Both the position numbers and the translations under genes were made by a program. Source: Mucilaginibacter daejeonensis (GTDB lineage: Bacteria > Bacteroidota > Bacteroidia > Sphingobacteriales > Sphingobacteriaceae). Taken from it: 64,000 nucleotides of DNA. The number at the start of each line of letters is the position of its first letter. Positions within the stretch are counted from its first letter, which is position 1. The notes under the pieces are model-generated. The model did not search any database and was not told the origin of the DNA. It worked only from the letters and a program-made list of their open reading frames with translations. Of this stretch, positions 62,000 to 64,000 are shown one piece after another. The DNA is taken from positions 1,922,001 through 1,986,000 of the forward strand of contig NZ_CP086068.1 of NCBI RefSeq assembly GCF_020783335.1. Direction: 5' to 3'.

Positions 62000-63499
62000 A
62001 TGTTCAAAAAATTAATATTTCAAACGCTCCTGATCGCGTCACTTACTGTTTCGGTGAGTTCATGCAACAAATACCTCGAGCTACGCCCTCAGGACGGCAT
62101 CACCCGCGATAAGTTCTGGCAGTCAAAAGAGCAGATCAAGTCGGCCGTTATTGGTTGCTATATCGCTATGCAAGTTCCGTTCGGTGGTCGCCCGGCGCCA
62201 GCAGAGTCATTCTTTGTTTGGGGCGAATTAAGAGCCGATATGATAGCACCAGGCCTGGGTATGGGTGTTGACGAATTGAACGTTGTCAATGCTACCATAC
62301 TATCTACCAACGGTGTTACCGACTGGCGTAACTTTTACCGGGTGATCAATTTTTGCAACACCATCATCGATTTTGCGCCCGGCGTAAAAGATGTGGATGC
62401 CACCCTTACTGATACTGAATTGCGGGGTTACCTGGCCGAGGCGCTCACCATTCGTGCACTCATGTACTTTTACCTGGTTCGCAGCTTTGGCGATGTTCCG
62501 CTGAAGCTGAAGTCCACTTCATCAGACTCAGAACTTGTGCAGTTGGCTAAAACCCCACAACCAGATGTGCTGAAACAGATCGTTGCTGACCTTAAACTGG
62601 CCGAAACGTATGCGACCACTACTTACGGCGATAACGCCAGCGACAAAGGCCGCGTGACCATTTACACCGTGTATGCCATGGAGGCCGATGTGTACCTGTG
62701 GATGGATAATTACAACGAATGTATAGCCGCTACCGATAAGATCATCAACTCCAATAAGTTCGGGTTGGTAGCTGGTAACAACAACTCCTGGTTCAATATT
62801 CTTTATGGTGTGGGCAATTCCGCAGAGAGCATCTTTGAGCTCCAGTTCGATCAGCAATCGCTCAATCCATACTTCACCATGTTCTCCACCAACCGCAGGA
62901 GGTACCTGGCAGGTCCGAACACGCTTGATGAGGTGTTCGGGGTGGATCTGGTGAATGATATCAACTTTGACCTTCGTGGTATCGATGCTTCGATCCGTCC
63001 TGATGATCAAAGCATTTACAAGTACATTGGCTTAACGCCTGATGTGGCCCGTACGCAAGATGTGTCATACGCGCACTGGATATTTTACCGCTATGCCGAT
63101 ATTTTACTCTTGAAAGCAGAAGCTTGTGCACAGATCGGCAGGGGACAAGATGCACTGACCATCATCAACACTTTACGTACACGTGCCCATGCCATCACTG
63201 TATCGGCTGAGAGTCCGTCGCCCGAAGATGTGGCTGGCGTGACCAACTACGTATTGCGCGAACGTGCCCGCGAACTGGCTTATGAGGGTAAGCGCTGGTA
63301 TGACCTTTTGCGTAATGCCAAGCGTAATAATTACGCCCGCCTCGACCTATTGACCGCGGCAGCCATCAGATCGGTACCCGGTACCGTGCAGCAATCGGCG
63401 CTCAACAAATTGAAAGATAAGAACAGCCATTACTTTCCGATCTTTCAGTACGAGATACAGACCGATCCAAACCTGATCCAAAATCCTTTCTACAAATAG
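62000..63499 (+). CDS. SusD/RagB-family glycan-binding lipoprotein (PUL 2)
   Basis: 499 residues, lipobox VSSC (Cys about 23) followed by NKYLELRPQDGI. SusD features: IRALMYFYLVRSFGDVPLKL, YRYADILLLKAEACAQIGRG and VLRERARELAYEGKRWYDLLR. Forms the lid of the PUL 2 SusC barrel. Confidence 0.97.
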   Translation: MFKKLIFQTLLIASLTVSVSSCNKYLELRPQDGITRDKFWQSKEQIKSAVIGCYIAMQVPFGGRPAPAESFFVWGELRADMIAPGLGMGVDELNVVNATILSTNGVTDWRNFYRVINFCNTIIDFAPGVKDVDATLTDTELRGYLAEALTIRALMYFYLVRSFGDVPLKLKSTSSDSELVQLAKTPQPDVLKQIVADLKLAETYATTTYGDNASDKGRVTIYTVYAMEADVYLWMDNYNECIAATDKIINSNKFGLVAGNNNSWFNILYGVGNSAESIFELQFDQQSLNPYFTMFSTNRRRYLAGPNTLDEVFGVDLVNDINFDLRGIDASIRPDDQSIYKYIGLTPDVARTQDVSYAHWIFYRYADILLLKAEACAQIGRGQDALTIINTLRTRAHAITVSAESPSPEDVAGVTNYVLRERARELAYEGKRWYDLLRNAKRNNYARLDLLTAAAIRSVPGTVQQSALNKLKDKNSHYFPIFQYEIQTDPNLIQNPFYK

Positions 63500-63523
63500 T
63501 TAGTGAACTTAATTGTAAGCAAA

Positions 63524-64000
63524 ATGAAAAAATCAATGCAACGGGCAATGCCAGCCATGATCGTAATGACCGGCATTTTGATGGCGTTTTTGTTGAATGG
63601 TTGCAAACGTGAACATATCACTTACGGCACTACTACAACGGTGAACATGTATAGCTACCTTGAACAGGACGCCAACCAATTCTCGATGTTCAAGCAGATC
63701 ATTGATAAGGCGGGTTACTCGAGCTTCCTGAACACCTACGGCGCTTATACGCTGTTCGCCTCTACCAACGATGGCGTTAAGGCCTATCTGAAAGCCAGCG
63801 GCAAGACCAGTGTAGACAATATCGATGAGGCCACCGCCAAAAAGATCATCAGCATAAGCCTCATCTCTGACACCATAGGCACACAATTATTCACTGATGG
63901 TAAGATGCGTACACCTACGACTTCGGGCCAATACCTGATCACAGGTGCGGCTAATAACAGCGGCGTGTCAAGTATCACGATCAATCGTCAGGCTAATTTG
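63524..64000 (+). CDS. Second fasciclin-domain lipoprotein (PUL 2), 3' truncated by window edge
   Basis: An open frame from ATG at 63524 runs 159 codons off the right end without a stop. Signal with lipobox LNGC (KREH follows), then a FAS1-type segment: MFKQIIDKAGYSSFLNTYGA and YTLFASTNDGVKAYL. It lies 24 bases after the SusD stop, so it belongs to the same operon. Confidence 0.85.
   Translation, partial: MKKSMQRAMPAMIVMTGILMAFLLNGCKREHITYGTTTTVNMYSYLEQDANQFSMFKQIIDKAGYSSFLNTYGAYTLFASTNDGVKAYLKASGKTSVDNIDEATAKKIISISLISDTIGTQLFTDGKMRTPTTSGQYLITGAANNSGVSSITINRQANL

Overview
The window looks like chromosome of a glycan-degrading Bacteroidota, most likely Sphingobacteriaceae (Mucilaginibacter/Pedobacter type). 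Three things point there: two SusC/SusD pairs and a hybrid two-component sensor, Bacteroidetes promoters with a TAnnTTTG -7 box, and lipoprotein/SusD-style signal sequences. I placed it by gene content only, not by comparison. I see no transposase, integrase, phage gene, rRNA or CRISPR array.

Layout. 1-2611: LPS/exopolysaccharide genes (5'-truncated heptose-phosphate kinase, gmhA, a polyprenyl glycosylphosphotransferase), then tRNA-Leu(UAG) with its own promoter and terminator. 2926-11446: mixed envelope and metabolic genes (secreted protein, metallo-beta-lactamase-fold lipoprotein, secreted esterase, GH5 mannanase-like enzyme, BamA-like beta-barrel, UMF1-family MFS, LutA-like Fe-S protein, small membrane protein). 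11555-14898: the translation operon thrS-infC-rpmI-rplT, with a suggestive leader structure before thrS and an unusual repeat region before rpmI. An SDR gene follows on the minus strand.

15847-44872 is a large carbohydrate-utilisation locus. A minus-strand GH3-GH78-DUF2264 operon comes first, then a LacI regulator. Divergent from it is an intracellular operon (DUF5107-TPR protein, phytanoyl-CoA-dioxygenase-like oxygenase, TIM-barrel sugar isomerase/epimerase, FucP-type transporter). A second LacI paralogue follows, then a minus-strand trio (DUF6067-like predicted glycosidase, beta-helix protein, CBM9-like protein), and finally a plus-strand sugar-1-kinase-like gene, SusC, SusD and an esterase-like protein. 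The palindrome TGTGTGCGCACACA or a close variant occurs at all three promoter regions of the locus and nowhere else that I noticed. The two LacI proteins have an identical helix-turn-helix, so this is most simply read as one regulon. GH78 plus GH3 suggests a rhamnose-containing, beta-glucoside-type glycan; the oxygenase suggests an oxidatively removed substituent. Both substrate ideas are inference.

44899-48548 (minus) holds an outer-membrane protein, a CE7-type acetyl esterase and an NtrC-type sigma-54 response regulator, divergent from a membrane histidine kinase (48959). An acyltransferase-3 protein and a small GntR-type regulator follow. 52242 to the right edge is a second polysaccharide utilisation locus: hybrid two-component system, fasciclin-domain lipoprotein, SusC, SusD, and a second fasciclin lipoprotein cut by the window end. 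A short reading frame resembling a small gene or gene remnant (55993-56139, minus) lies just after the hybrid sensor gene.
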